A model generated the notes under the pieces. That model was not told where the DNA came from. It did no database searches and was given only the letters and a program-made list of their open reading frames with translations. From NCBI GenBank assembly GCA_029582165.1, contig CM055875.1, positions 12,191,968 through 12,255,967 on the forward strand: a stretch of 64,000 bases of DNA, given 5' to 3'. Positions within the stretch are counted from its first letter, which is position 1, and every line of letters starts with the position of its first letter. A program made the position numbers and the translations under genes. Positions 42,312 to 51,930 of the stretch are shown here, one piece after another. This DNA comes from Portulaca oleracea. Lineage: Eukaryota; Streptophyta; Magnoliopsida; Caryophyllales; Portulacaceae.

Positions 42312-42508
42312 GTCGCGGGCGCGACCGACACTTTCGCGGGCGCGACACTGCTGGGTTGCGGGAGTTGCTGGGCATTGTTGCGCGTGACCGTAGGCACGGT
42401 ATTCTGCACCGTAGCTGCGGTCTCTCCCTGGAGCGTGCTACCGCTGTTGTTGTCGCTAGCTGTTGTCTACTGCGTAGCGGCTGCTACGATTAAGGCAGGG
42501 CCCGCTAT
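42312..42508 (-). promoter_or_regulatory. Internal array of three paired GC dyads upstream of the envelope-position ORF (element D)
   Basis: Dyads start at 42312/42333 (GTCGCGGGCGCGAC type), 42387/42408 (ACCGTAGGCACGGT type) and 42474/42495 (GTAGCGGCTGCTAC type). All three pairs are exactly 21 bp apart. The position between pol and the ORF is the same as in element C. Downstream, toward the ORF, CCCTAAAA and a CTCTCTTC-rich leader are seen; there is no TATA box. Confidence 0.68.
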
Positions 42509-42519
42509 CGCTTCTGCTA

Positions 42520-42960
42520 CCAACTCTAGCTTTCATTCAAAATTCAACCCCTAAAAATTATCACACTTCAACACTCATTTTTCATACTTCCTCACATTCA
42601 ATCTAAGATTTTCCAACTCTCAAACTCCCTTCACACTCATATTCCTTTCAAAACTTCACTCAGTCACACTACATCTTTCACTCCCACTTCAATTTTCTTA
42701 TTTTTCAACTCCAACTTTTTCCAATTTTCACATCATTTTTCCTCTCTCTTTTTTTTCAAACCTTTTTCTTTTTAAACCTAGAACTAATACCTCAATTACG
42801 AAAGAAAGAAATAAAGAAAAACTATAAAGACTAGAAAAATAGAAAAAACCAAAAGAAAGCTAAAAAGAAAAATTAAAGAGAAGAAAAAGGAATAAAATTA
42901 GAAAAATGCAAAAAACTAAAAATTTGAAATAAGAACTCAAAAATTATGGGGTGCCTCCCA
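42520..42960 (-). other. Low-complexity stretch between internal array and pol tail of element D
   Basis: The plus strand is CACTT/TTTC-rich and then A-rich (AAAGAAAG repeats). No coding or structural feature beyond composition is seen. It matches in position the low-complexity stretch of element C at 15700-16060. Confidence 0.4.
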
Positions 42961-43230
42961 TAGAGCGCTTGTTTAAGGTCCCTAGCTTGACCTAAATACT
43001 TACTTGATTCTTGGAATCCTCGGGACACAAACCAAAAACATCATCAACCTTTTCCACTAGTTCTTCCTCTTTTTCCTATGATTCTCAAAGAGGTTCATGA
43101 ATATCATGGGACACTCTTCCGGTAGCCTAATCATCCGCCTAGGATATCCGGGTAGCATTTCCTTTGGCTTTCTACACCATCGTTTCCTTCTTCTCTTCCA
43201 ACACCTCCTACCCTTGCTTAGAAACGAATC

Positions 43231-44367
43231 TCACTTCCTCAAGAACTTAGTAGGCCATGAGGATATAGAAGTAGAAAGTAACTTCAATTTGGTGTTAGGT
43301 GGTTTACCGGGCCTAGGACCTTTGAAGATCAACTCGTTGACTTTGTTGCATTCAACATAGGTTTCACTCAAAGAAATCTCATTCCTCCACGGAATGATCT
43401 TCAGAGGATGATCATAGTAAATGTCCTCAAATTCGCTTAGATTTGGATGCGAAACCGTTAGATATTTGATTTTTTCCCCAATCATCGGGCTCAACTTCGA
43501 GAAAATAAGACTCCTTTTGGGGGTTCATCCAAGATGCCTACCACCGCATTGGCCTTGAAATGAGATTCTTTGTGGGATTTCATTCTTGAAGGGTCAATGT
43601 CAAAATCATTACGATCTCTACCCACATGAAGAGACAAACGACCTCTTCTCACATCTATGGTAGCTCCTGCGGTAGCCAAGAAGGGTCGACCAAGAATAAT
43701 AGGACTTCTCCAATCTTCATCCATCTCCAAAATAACGAAGTCACAAGGGATAAGGAAACTTCCCACTTGAACCGGGATGTCTTCTAATATTCCCAAGGGT
43801 CTCCTAACACTCCAGTCCGCAAGTTGCAAATTAATAGTTGTAGGGGTCAAGTCATCAAGGTTCAACTTCTTACATATAAAGTGTGGCATGACACTCGCTC
43901 ACACTTGTCCCCAAGTCACATAATGCATTATCAATCTTCATATCACCAATTAAGCATGGAATAGAGAAACTATCGGGATCGGCTAGTTTCTCGGGACACT
44001 TGCTTCCCATAATGGCGTTGCAACTAACCGTGAGATGAACGGTCGACGATTCCTTGATTCTTCTCTTGTTTGTCAAAAGGTCCTTGAGATGTTTCTTGAA
44101 TGAAGGGACCTCCGACATGGCATTTAGAAAAGGTATATTAACTTGGAGCTTCTTCGTCATCAAAATAAACTTGGAGAATTTATCATCATTGTTTTGTTGA
44201 ACTAATCTTCCGGGAAATGGAACTGGAGGTCTATAAGAAACGGGTTTCTCCAATGGATTTACATGAATATCCTCCCTCAAGACTTCCTTTCCTTTCTCTC
44301 GTCTTTTCTCAATCTCTACCATCTCTTCCAACTTCTCTTTTTCTTCATCCTCGGCCTCATTAACCAC
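43231..44367 (-). pseudogene. Element D protease region, frameshifted
   Basis: From 44367 down: SYRPPVPFPGRLVQQ, VNIPFLNAMSEVPSFKKHL and SFSIPCLIGDMKI. Then comes the protease motif ALCDLGTSVS, after which the frame shifts (near 43880). It continues with CKKLNLDDLTPTTINLQLAD and PIILGRPFLATAGATIDV. Element C has the same blocks. After about 43231 no RT follows. Instead a short basic tail leads to a sequence matching the end of pol in element C (around 42960-43040), so the whole RT to integrase segment is deleted. Confidence 0.88.
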
Positions 44368-45746
44368 AACATCATTCTCCTTTTCTTCAACCCTAGCACC
44401 TTTCGGCTTAAGTCCTCCTCTTCATTGCTATCCACCTCAACTCCCTCATTCTCTCCCAAAGGTCTCTCCTCCTCCACATTCTCCTCCACTACCTTAGGTT
44501 CTTCAATTTTTCTTCCACTCCTTAGGGTAATGGCTTCAACTTGATCCCCTTGGATGAGTTGAGGTTGAATGGGTTGAGAAGAATATACTTGTTGAGCAAC
44601 TTGGGTCATTTGGGTTTCAAGGTCTCTTAGGCGAACACCCTCACTTTCTTGATTAGCCACAATTTGTTGCAACAACTTTTCAATCATAGAATCTTGAGAT
44701 GGTTGAGAAAATTGAGGTTGTGAGGTGGGTTGAGGTGAAAACTCTTCTTGAAAGTATGCATGATGGTCATAAACTTGAGAAACAGGATCAAATATAGGAT
44801 TGGCAAATGTAGTATAACCAGGATCATAATCCTCATGAGAATGGGAATAAAGTTGGTTGGAGTAAACGACATTCACATGTTCCACTTGACGATACTCCAC
44901 ACATCGATGCTCGAGATGTGGAGCGGAAATGGATGCAAAGGCTTGCATACCTCGGGCTAAGTTCAACTGGTTGGAAACTTCATCATTCACCATCTTCTTT
45001 TGTAAATCAAGGACGGTAGCCATTAGAAGCTTGATAGTGGGTTTGTGTTCGAAAGAATCATCCCCATTTCCTGAATTTTGGCCGCCTCCCCAACTAGGCA
45101 CATTCTAAGATAGCTCATGAAGAAAAATATTAGCTTCCTCCGCAGTCTTCTTTAGGAACATCCCTCCGGACGCATTATCAATAGATTCTCTAAGAGGACC
45201 GCGGAGCCCATGATAGAAATGTTGAAGCAACATCCAATCCGGTAAATTATGATGAGGGCACTGTCGTTGAAGACTCTTAAATCTCCCCCAAGCGTCGAAA
45301 AGACTCTCTCCCGGCCCTTGCTTGAAACTTAAAATTTCTGCTCGAAGTCGGTATGTCTCCTCCGCCGGAAAGAAAGGGTGAAGAAAATCTCCTTTGAGTG
45401 CCTCCCATGAAGAATAAAAACCAGGTGGACATGTTTGTAGTCATATCTTTGCTTTTCCCCCAAGAGTGAGAGGAAAGAATTTCAACTTCAAAAATTCTGA
45501 TGATATCTTTGGAATGTGTATAAAGCTAATCCGATCTTCGAATTTATCAATATGAGCAATGGGACTTCCAGCAGCATCGTCCCCATGAAACGGATTTCTT
45601 TCGAAGACTTCAAGTAAGTGCGGTCTAAACTCGAACACAGAATCGGGTGGTAATGGTGGTAACGTGATAGGATTGCCTCCCGTACCCAATGATGGAACGG
45701 CATATGATAGAAGGGTACGAGGTGAACCAGCTTGAGCTTCACCCAT
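44316..45746 (-). pseudogene. Element D gag, two in-frame stops
   Basis: The start is ATG 45746 (MGEAQAGSPRTLL). Athila-type gag motifs follow: FEFRPHLLEVFERNPFHGDD and LKLKFFPLTLGGKAKI, where a TGA replaces an expected TGG (WL). The frame then resumes as FYSSWEALKGDFLHPFFP and SLFDAWGRFKSLQRQCPHH. A TAG stands after HELS at about 45104. The C-terminal part (45101-44316) is Gln-rich and includes EAITLRSGRKI, a block conserved in Athila gag-pol. Gag forms the virus-like particle. Confidence 0.88.
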
Positions 45747-45874
45747 TAGAACGCGAAGACTCCTACAAGAAATGAAGAAGCATCAAATTCATTTGGATTG
45801 GCACAAACAGATTTCTAGCGTGAAAGCAAACTCAAATAACCAAAAACCAAGAAACTAAAACTAGGGGCGCTGGC

Positions 45875-45892
45875 TCCCCGGCAACGGCGCCA
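45875..45892 (-). other. Primer binding site of element D (tRNA-Asp)
   Basis: The minus strand reads TGGCGCCGTTGCCGGGGA, the complement of the tRNA-Asp 3' end used by Athila elements. It lies five bases inside the 5' LTR. Confidence 0.92.
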
Positions 45893-45897
45893 TTTTG

Positions 45898-47428
45898 TGT
45901 AACGTGGTTTGTGAGACCTCGGTTTTTATCGTTCTTCTCAGGAAGCTGGCGGCCTTGGTCATAGAAACTAGCTCAAAGGTCAGGTCGAGATTGTTAAGGT
46001 AAGGATAACTGTTTGAAAAGGTCACAGAGCGAGAAACAAAACTAAGGTCGGTCAGGAAATGGAAATGGGCTTCGGAGGCTTTTCGGGATGCAAACGGGGA
46101 TGAGGAAATGGGTTTTGCAACGAAGGAATAACAAGGAGGGAGAATCAAGTGGCAATGTTGTTGGAAATTACCAACCGAGCTTCCACTTCCGAGGATAGTC
46201 CGGATTAACTTCCCCAAAGTCCATCGACAGACCCGGAGGGTTAATGAAACGGAATTTTCTAGTTAGCTTCTATTCGCTTTCGTGAATAGAATACTAACTA
46301 TCCCAATTCCCACCTTCCAACACAAGTGTTGGATGTATTCAGGAGCTTTCGAACCCAAATACATCCTACTTGAGGGCAGGATAGGAGTGGGAAAATGATT
46401 TCTCAACTAATTACTCACTAATATTGCTAACCCAAACCTAATCACCCATTCACACCCTTAATTAACCCCTAACCCATAGGGTTTCTAGCCACTAATCATG
46501 ATAAAAACTAAGCTAACAACATCCAAACCAAACCTAAACATGATTTCTAACATCAAACAACCATAAACAAGCAAGAACAATGAAATAGCAAGCAAAGCAA
46601 TTAAGAACAAGCAAAGTAATTAGCAAGGTAATTAATAAAAGAGTTAAGAGAAGAGAACACTTATCAAAGTGCTGTAGATGAATAAGAGAAAGCAATAAAA
46701 GATGATCCAACAATCTCTCAATTGTTTGAATCCCCAAATCTTCAATAATAAACACAAATCTCCAAAACCCTAGATTAATTTCTCACTAATCTCTCTCTAA
46801 AAGTCACTAATACAAAGTTGGAAATTAGCTAATTCTATCCAAAGTCCCCTCGAATCCCCTCTGTCTAAAAAACGCAGCAAAAGAACTATTTATACAAGGG
46901 GTAAAAATTCCCCCAAAGCAGTCTGGCTTAGAAGGATCGCAACCAGGGGGTCGCGGCGCGACCCACCGTCATGGCGCGACCTGCGAAAAATGCCAAGCGA
47001 TTCTCCTTCACGGCGCCGTGGCTACGCTCTAGCTTGCCGTGGGTGGGGTCTTCTTCGGCCGTGCAGAGGTAGCGGGCGCTACGCCATTCGTGGCGGGGGC
47101 TACACCTCTGCTTTCCCTCCCTTTGTTCTTCCTTCTTTCCGAAGCATGTAACGTCCGATCCGAGGGTCGTAGCATGCGTTACTTCACTAATTGGCACCAA
47201 AGGTTGGGAGTGTGGTCCCGGGTCGACTCCTCCTCGGTTTCCAGTCCGGCTCGGCTCGGGAAATCACCAAAAATGCTATAAAAAGGCCTGTTTTGCTACA
47301 TTTTGAGTGAAAACTCTAAAATCTACAAAATAATCAAAAACACATTAAAAGTTATTAAATTAAACCATGAAACGAGTTAAAAGCCTAAGGATTTAGGCGG
47401 TATTTAGACACAAAATTGAGTCTAAACA
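45898..47428 (-). repeat. 5' LTR of element D, with TATA box
   Basis: This 1531-bp LTR has GTATAAATAG on the minus strand at 46886-46895, the likely start region of the genomic RNA. It carries dyad pairs further upstream. It ends TCTAAACA next to the GTACA duplication. Confidence 0.93.
46950..47182 (-). promoter_or_regulatory. Paired GC dyads in element D 5' LTR
   Basis: Pairs start at 46950/46968 (18 bp apart; both copies are 13-mers with a lost base), 47015/47036, 47069/47090 and 47148/47169 (each 21 bp). The array ends about 55 bp upstream of the TATA box at 46886-46895 on the minus strand. Confidence 0.68.
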
Positions 47429-47433
47429 GTACA

Positions 47434-48188
47434 ACCTGTATCAAGGACCCACTCATCTCTCGCCACTCTACCCAAGGTAGTGGCTAACGCATCATCTACT
47501 ATAAACCCTTCTGCTTCTGACTCAGACTCAACTATGTTTGCGGTACTAGGTTTAGTCTGATTCTCTTTACTACCCTACTTTTAGTCTCTCTCCTTAGCCC
47601 CCTTACATTCAAGGCCTCACTGACCTCGTCATTGCTATTATCCATCTTCTCCTTAGACAACATACTAGCTTTAACATCACTAAGCTTAAGGACACCACGA
47701 TTCCCATAAAACATGATCTCCTTAAATTGTTTATGTGACGCAGGTAGGGACAAAACTAAATGTAAAGCCTTGTCCTCATCAGTATGTTTCACATTCATTG
47801 ACTATAACTCGATAATAATAGAATCAAATTCCGCTAGATGTGCTCGTATAGAAGTACCTGTAGGCATTTTCAGCCTGTAGAGCTTTTCCATCATGCGGTA
47901 TTTGTTGGCTAGGCTCTTTGACATATACAACTCCTTCAGTTTGGCCCAGAGTACTCTCGGTTGATCAATCTCCATAACCTCTCTCTGAATTTGTTCCTCC
48001 AAACACAGTTGTATATCCACTAGTGCCTTATTTTCCATCTTCTTCCATTCTCTTGCACTTAAACCACCTTTAATCTTCTTCCGCAGTGCTGCAAACTCTT
48101 CATCAGACATCGATGTGTCATACTTCATGTCAAGGTACTCAATCACGTCCCATAACCCGTGCTGTACGAGGACTGCCTTCATCTGCAA
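47434..48188 (-). pseudogene. Copia gag and protease start
   Basis: From about 48188 down: MKAVLVQHGLWDVIEYLD, EQIQREVMEIDQPRVLWAKL and ELYMSKSLANKYRMMEKLYR, the copia gag (UBN2-like) pattern. A stop after DSIIIEL leads into NVKHTDEDKALHLVLSLP. The zinc knuckle is not recognisable. At 47470-47434 the protease reads WVLDTGCT, with the catalytic DTG. Element D is inserted right after it, and the reading resumes at 36279 with NHMRPHRDWF. Confidence 0.87.
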
Positions 48189-48268
48189 CTAGCCTCCACT
48201 TCGTAAAACTCCTCGTTCCATCATATTTTGGAATCTCACTCTTCATAACTGAAGTCATCTCAACCAGT

Positions 48269-48280
48269 GCTCTGATACCA
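48269..48280 (-). other. Primer binding site of copia element E (initiator tRNA-Met)
   Basis: The minus strand reads TGGTATCAGAGC two bases inside the 5' LTR. Confidence 0.9.
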
Positions 48281-48282
48281 CT

Positions 48283-48934
48283 TGAAAGGAAATTTAAAAT
48301 TGGTTAACTTGCAAGTTGCAGATGATAGCGGAAGCAAATAGAGAGATGACGGATATTACGACAAAATTAGGAACGGAAATTAAAATGTGACAAAAACAAC
48401 ACAAAAAATTACGTGGGAAACTAAAGAACTCGGGGAAAAACCCACGAACAGCGGCAACCAGAAAATAATCCATTATAAGAAAGGAGGAGTACAAAAACGA
48501 TCACTATCACAGGGTGTGATATGACCAACAATGGAGATACAAATTAATCTCTCAAACTCTAAACTCACAACTCTCTAGGGATACAATAGTGGAATATTGA
48601 AAAATTGGTGAGACTACTCTCTCTTTCAATTTTTCTCTCAATTGATGAACAAGGTTGAATAATTCTCAACTCTTGACACAAATACTTTTGTGTTGTGTTT
48701 TTTGTTGGTGAATAAACAAGACTTGTGACACCTCCTTTTATAGTAACAATTTAGGTTAATGCAACACAATAACGTGCTACTTTAAATGCTTGGAAAACGT
48801 TAACCTCTTGAAACCACTAAAAAATGGCCATTAGATTCACACGACCAAGTTCAAAATGTCTTGCAACGCCAAACGAATCAATTTTATAACTCACCACCAA
48901 TTAAATTTGGGATTTTATGGAACACATTTTAACA
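48283..48934 (-). repeat. 5' LTR of copia element E
   Basis: The 652-bp LTR spans TGAAAGG to TTTTAACA on the plus strand. The minus strand has ACTATAAAA at about 48737-48745. The outer flank begins TACAGCC. Confidence 0.87.
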
Positions 48935-49038
48935 TACAGCCAAGCAAAAAAAGTAAAATAAGCAAATACAATTACAAACTTAATTACAACCTTCAATCAA
49001 TTTGGTCAATTGTGCTTCTTGTTTTCATCTATTGTAGC

Positions 49039-49489
49039 TAGGGGTAGGCAACGGGCCGAGTCAGGGTCGGTCAGTTAGTTATGTAGGATCGGGTCGAGTC
49101 AAGGTCGACCCTTTCTAATAATTCGTCGGGTCGGGGCTTTCTAGTAAAAATAAGGATCGACCCATGGGTCACCCCGTTTGACCCTAAAATCAAAATTAAG
49201 TGTATTTAGCTTGTATCAAAAAACGTAATTATGTTGATTGTTATTATTTAATATGGAGTATTAATAATATGTTTAAGTAAGGTTAACATTTAAAATAATA
49301 GGAAAACCTATTTATTTTGAGTTATGATGGACTAACCCAGTCCGGTCGATTCACCGACCCTTTAACATTGTGAAACGGGTCGGCTTGTTAATGACTTGAC
49401 CCTTCACCAAATCGACCCTTTGACAACCCTTATTTTTTAGGCTCTAACCCTCTTGACCCTATGCGGCCTCAACTAATTGCCCACCCCTA
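49039..49489. mobile_element. hAT-type MITE rich in GGGTCGGG motifs
   Basis: The 451-bp element has TIR TAGGGGT(A/G)GGCAA and an 8-bp duplication ATTGTAGC (49031-49038) and ACTGTAGC (49490-49497), matching at 7 of 8. The interior repeats GGTCGACCC-, GGGTCGGG- and GACCCTTTG-type motifs. No ORF is present. Confidence 0.85.
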
Positions 49490-49899
49490 ACTGTAGCCAA
49501 TCATCAATGAATATGTAGTATCCTCACATCTTTGCACCTATGTTACAACACCCTAGCTCACTATGAGCATGGGTATTTCATTGTTTGATCATTGTTTGAT
49601 CAAATTGGCAAAAAACAAAGTATACTTTGTATTACCTGGAATATGGATGCACTTAAATAGGGTGTGTGAAGAAAATCTTCTGATGAACTATACATAATCT
49701 TTTTTGGATGAAAAAAAAATTCAAATACATAAGTTCAAATTATAATAAGTTTACTGGCATGATTAAAAAAATGTAATTTTCTTCAATCATAAATGTCATT
49801 TCTGGTCTAAAAATGTTATATTCTAACTAGGATATGTATTTTTTTTGCTTTGAAAATGTTGTACTCTGATTTGAAAATTGATAATTGAGTTGGAAATAG

Positions 49900-50165
49900 T
49901 TCAAAATTTGTAAGTGGGGGTTCTTTCTACTATTTCAAATAGATGAGTTGTAATTTAATCCAAGCACTATTAAATTTTCCCCTTTCTCATTTTCCTGCTA
50001 TAACATGTTAAAGTGGTAATTTCAACTATTTTTTTGGATAGCTTAGTAGTAAGTAATTTAAGATTTTTAAATGGGTGATATTTTCAACTATTTGAGATAG
50101 TTGAATGGAAATTTTTAACTATTTTGTATGATTGAATGGTAATTTAATCCAAGCAAGTTTAAAAT
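49900..50165. repeat. Right arm of the split inverted repeat
   Basis: GGTAATTTAATCCAAGC at about 50139-50155, a second copy near 49937, and CAACTATTTGAGATAGTTGAA resemble the left arm at 31690-31975 in reverse complement. See the left arm. Confidence 0.35.
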
Positions 50166-50166
50166 G

Positions 50167-51930
50167 TCACTCAATTTTTTATTTTAGTTGAAAATGTCAC
50201 TAATTTTTACAAATTGTCATTGATGTCACCCAATTTTTCAAAAAGTCAAAAATAAAAAATGTTATAAAAGATAATAGTAACATTTTTTTCCCCTCTGCCC
50301 CTACCGTACTCTAGCTTGGTAGTTTCCACCGCCTATCCAGGGTTGAGCCCTGGGATTTGATGGCGGACTTAAAAAGCCACCTACAAACGCTTTACATCCA
50401 ATCATTCCGGATAACGCTTGCATCCGGTACTCGGAAATGGAATCCTAAAATGGCACCTTGGTCATTTGAACATTTTTTTTAAAATTACAACGGATGAAAA
50501 ATTGCAAAAAATTGCTCCGGGGTGCCATACATTCCCTAAAAGTGACTATTTGGGGACCACACTATTTTTTTTACTCTTTGGGGACCAGATTGTTGTCAAA
50601 AGTTGCTGGTTGGGTATTTTCCGACCAAAACAGCCGGAATCAATAAAAAGACGTAAATGCCCCTTGACTTATGATTGAAAAGTCTAGTTTGCCCCTTTTA
50701 TTTGCCCGCTCAAATGTGTCTTGGTTTTCTTCTTCTTCAGTTTCATTCGTTCTTCTTCTTCTTCACTACACTACTTCACTCAATTTCAAAGATGCAGAGA
50801 GAATCGGAGAATTGGGAAGGAAGAGGAGCATTGAAGGTTCAAGTTTACGAGAATTGGTCGAGCTTCTAGTTCGAGTGTCGGTTTCAACCACGCCACCGTC
50901 GACGGATAATCTTGCAGTGGTAAGCATCATTATCAAATTGTATGTCAGGTTCGAAAACTAGGGTAGATGGTTAATTTCCAATGTTAGGGTTCGAAATTTG
51001 TACTAGATGGTTTTGTTCAAAAGTTAGGTTATGAATTTTGTTAATTTGTAAATTTAGGGTTTGAATTTTGTTGAAGTAAAGGGGAATTATTTGAACAAAA
51101 CTGGGAATTGTTTGTTGAAATATGTATTGGGTTTGATTGTGATGCACAGGATGATCCAATGTATTCATTCATTGTCCGATTCAACTCATTGAGGATTTAC
51201 ATCCCAGAGAAAATCGACAACAAAATCGACAACAAAACCCTAAAATCTTAACCCAATCGATTCAAATGAAATCGACAACAAAAAAAAAAAAACAACTCTC
51301 AAACCCTAATTTTTGAATCTTCGGACTAACGCACACCACTCATTCAATTGAAGGCTGTCGATTTTCAAAACAATTGAAGGCTGTCGATTTTCAAAACTGA
51401 TGCCATTTCAGACAATGAATTCGTTTAGATTTACCTCACATCCTCCTCGACATCGTGGGTTGCAAAGCTCCTTCTCAATCTCTAGCTTCCTCTCTCTCAA
51501 ATCTTGGTCTTTAATGGCGGATTCAATTTGGTAGTTGGGAGGAGTTAATTCAGTTTTAAAGACAAAAAATTGGAGCCAAATAGGGGTATTTTTGTTACTC
51601 CAGCTACCTAAATCGTTTTTTGTGTTGACTCCGACTAACTTCACCGGATTTTCATAACTTTTGGTCGAAAAATACCCAACCAGCAACTTTTGACAACAAT
51701 CTGGTCCCCAAAAAGTAAAAAAAAAATAATGTGATCCCCAAATAGTCACTTTTGTGAAAAATTGTGTCATATTTTTTATTTTTTTTAAGAAATTGAGTGA
51801 TTATTTTAATTTTTTTAAGAAAATTGATTGACATTTATGATAATTTTAAAAGATTAGTGACATGATTTCAAAAAAAGAAAAGATTAGTGACATTTTTTTT
51901 GCTAAAATAAAAATGAGTGACATTTCTACC
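50167..51930. mobile_element. Long-TIR non-autonomous DNA element with a gene-like interior
   Basis: Two inverted segments pair. The outer ends (about 50167-50270 and 51800-51930) carry TGTCACTCAATTTTT and AATGTCACTAATTTTT motifs. The inner arms (about 50530-50660 and 51590-51765) share AAAAGTGACTATTTGGGGA, GGGGACCAGATTGTTGTCAA and AGTTGCTGGTTGGGTATTTT. An extra 220 bp in the left arm (50280-50500) is unpaired. The interior has a CTTCTTC-rich leader, an ATG at 50792 and a possible donor AGTGGTAAGCATC near 50918. The superfamily is probably Mutator; a 9-bp duplication is not clear. Confidence 0.65.
51345..51396 (+). repeat. Tandem duplication of a 26-bp unit
   Basis: CAATTGAAGGCTGTCGATTT (plus TCAAAA) occurs at 51345-51370 and 51371-51396 without change, inside the long-TIR element. 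Confidence 0.85.

Larger units (their letters stand above)
36280..47428 (-). mobile_element. Element D: Athila-lineage retrotransposon lacking RT and integrase, complete ends
   Basis: Two LTRs of 1524 and 1531 bp (TGTAACG...TCTAAACA) flank 8.1 kb. The 5-bp duplication GTACA is at 36275-36279 and 47429-47433. The primer site matches tRNA-Asp, as known for Athila. On the minus strand it has gag, protease, a pol tail, a dyad array, the envelope-position ORF and the long 3' non-coding block. RT, RNase H and integrase are absent: protease at about 43231 is followed within 300 bp by the end-of-pol sequence. It is a non-autonomous element inserted in the copia protease. Confidence 0.95.
32071..48934 (-). 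mobile_element. Element E: Ty1/copia retrotransposon with two nested insertions
   Basis: On the minus strand: 5' LTR 48283-48934, initiator tRNA primer site, gag, protease, integrase, RT, RNase H, polypurine tract and 3' LTR 32071-32596. Integrase before RT and the YVDD box fix the copia superfamily. An Athila-lineage element (36280-47428) sits in the protease, and an hAT-type MITE (34095-34516) sits in RT. Removing both leaves an internal region of about 4.1 kb, normal for copia. The left LTR lacks the outer ~110 bp present in the right LTR, so a target duplication cannot be confirmed. Confidence 0.92.
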
